DNA of 7,415 nucleotides. Source: Bacteroidota bacterium. GTDB lineage: Bacteria > Bacteroidota > Bacteroidia > Sphingobacteriales > Sphingobacteriaceae. Below are positions 6,576 to 7,415 of the stretch, in pieces. The DNA is taken from assembly GCA_013288465.1 (NCBI GenBank), contig JABDBT010000102.1:1-7415 (forward strand), read 5' to 3'. Numbering within the stretch: the stretch's first letter is position 1; every line of letters starts with the position of its first letter. The notes beneath the pieces were generated by a model. That model searched no databases. It worked only from the letters and a program-made list of their open reading frames with translations, and had not been told where the DNA came from. The translations under genes and the position numbers were made by a program.

Positions 6576-7415
6576 TTATTCAACCCCTTTTTTGTTTCCC
6601 TTGTATTTTTCAAACGCGTCAATAAACCCCGAAATACTCTCATGTGTGGCATCAACAGGCTTCAATAGTTTTTCCATCTGTTTATCCATTCTTTCAACCC
6701 TTTTTTCGTACTGCGCGGTCATCCACGGGTTTTTGGTCCGGTTATGTGCTATGTAATCTTCGCCCAGCTCTATTTGCTCGTTGGTGTACCGCAGCGACTT
6801 TAACCCCTTTTCAACAGATGAACCAACTATCCCTCTTAACCCGGTATTAAGTGTTTCTATTCCTTCCATTTTTGCTGTCTCAAAAAAGGCCCCTTTGGCT
6901 TCTTTGGATAACATGGCGCTCATCGCGAAATGAATATCAGAACAACCCTCGTCCCTGTTTTGCAATGAACGGGCAAGCTTCATAACTTCTTCGCTAACCC
7001 CGGCAGGTGGAGGGGTTTTGGCTTTGACACTACGAATGGCGGCAATAAGCTCTGCGCTCCGCGCCTTGTCCTTCAAAAGATAAAGCACACGTTCATAATT
7101 GGCGTTTTGCTTAAATACCAAAACCTCCGCCTCATCCTGCGCGGCAATGGTCGATTTTGAGGCTATCAGCAAAACCTTAAACCCGGCAACCAACGCTACC
7201 TGCTGAGGCGTTTTCGGGCTTACCTGTATGTCATATGCAACAACCAGCATATCGTTCACCAGCATCAAGTATTTCGACCCATTTTGTCCTACCCGCAGCT
7301 CATCAACCCGTTGTTCGAGCATACTTTCCCACGCAGGTGGCGGCACCACAATATGATCTGCATCCCACATATATTTTTTGTCCCTGGCCGGAAGCGATGC
7401 CATTTTTTCAGCGTC
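6576..7415 (-). CDS. Unrecognised protein, C-terminal part (5' end cut by window)
   Basis: The frame is open to the right edge of the window. The methionine at 7403-7401 is preceded in frame by Asp-Ala-Glu-Lys with no stop, so it may be internal, and the protein is annotated as 5' partial with 279 visible residues. The visible part is soluble and mixed alpha/beta at first (WDADHIVVPPPAWESM, SKYLMLVNDMLVVAYDIQV, then VALVAGFKVLLIASKS), then strongly helical and charged towards the C-terminus (YEKRVERMDKQMEKLLKP). A PPPAG turn at about residue 135 separates the halves. I see no signal peptide or transmembrane segment in the visible part, but the N-terminus is missing. It has a single Cys, no obvious metal-binding or nucleotide-binding motif, and no family I can name. 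Stop TAA; the next gene, an exported TPR-like protein, begins 28 bases downstream, which suggests an operon and perhaps a shared role. Confidence 0.7.
   Translation of the reverse strand, partial: DAEKMASLPARDKKYMWDADHIVVPPPAWESMLEQRVDELRVGQNGSKYLMLVNDMLVVAYDIQVSPKTPQQVALVAGFKVLLIASKSTIAAQDEAEVLVFKQNANYERVLYLLKDKARSAELIAAIRSVKAKTPPPAGVSEEVMKLARSLQNRDEGCSDIHFAMSAMLSKEAKGAFFETAKMEGIETLNTGLRGIVGSSVEKGLKSLRYTNEQIELGEDYIAHNRTKNPWMTAQYEKRVERMDKQMEKLLKPVDATHESISGFIDAFEKYKGNKKGVE

Noticed and set aside
6548..6655. N-terminal extension of the TPR-like gene from the ATG at 6655
   Set aside because: It would place 36 residues before an obvious signal peptide and overlap the end of the neighbouring gene; the start at 6547 explains the sequence better.

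Overview
The window looks like part of a polysaccharide utilisation locus (PUL) from a Bacteroidota bacterium. A Sphingobacteriaceae member such as Mucilaginibacter or Pedobacter is my best guess, from protein style rather than from a marker gene. Supporting signs are A/T-rich gene starts without Shine-Dalgarno sequences, exclusive use of TAA stops, signal peptides cleaved just before Gln, moderate GC content, and dense packing of glycoside hydrolases.

Positions 1-5957 (+ strand) hold four co-directional genes with gaps of only 17, 14 and 16 bases, so they very likely form one operon. In order they are: the C-terminal part of a GH2 beta-galactosidase-type enzyme (its 5' end lies outside the window); a GH53 endo-beta-1,4-galactanase with a hydrophobic N-terminus; a second GH53 endo-galactanase with a signal peptide and an extra N-terminal Ig-like domain; and a complete 790-residue GH2 enzyme with a signal peptide. 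The gene content fits breakdown of beta-1,4-galactan (type I arabinogalactan, the galactan side chains of pectic rhamnogalacturonan I). The GH53 enzymes would cut the backbone into oligosaccharides and the GH2 exo-enzymes would release galactose from the ends. No SusC/SusD pair or regulator is visible; these could lie upstream of the window.

Positions 5987-7415 (- strand) hold two genes facing the PUL and ending 29 bases from it: a 186-residue exported protein with a probable TPR-like C-terminus, and upstream of it an unrecognised protein whose 5' end is cut by the window edge. They look like a separate transcription unit with no evident link to glycan use.

The most interesting point is modular. 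The same kind of Ig-like (GH2 'domain 5'/invasin-like) domain occurs at the C-terminus of both GH2 enzymes and, moved to the other end, at the N-terminus of the second GH53. Its tandem GH53 paralogue lacks it. I see no RNA gene, CRISPR array, insertion sequence or phage element, and no intergenic stretch longer than 30 bases. I do not find convincing evidence of an undescribed system; this is mainly a well-understood type of locus with some unusual domain arrangements.
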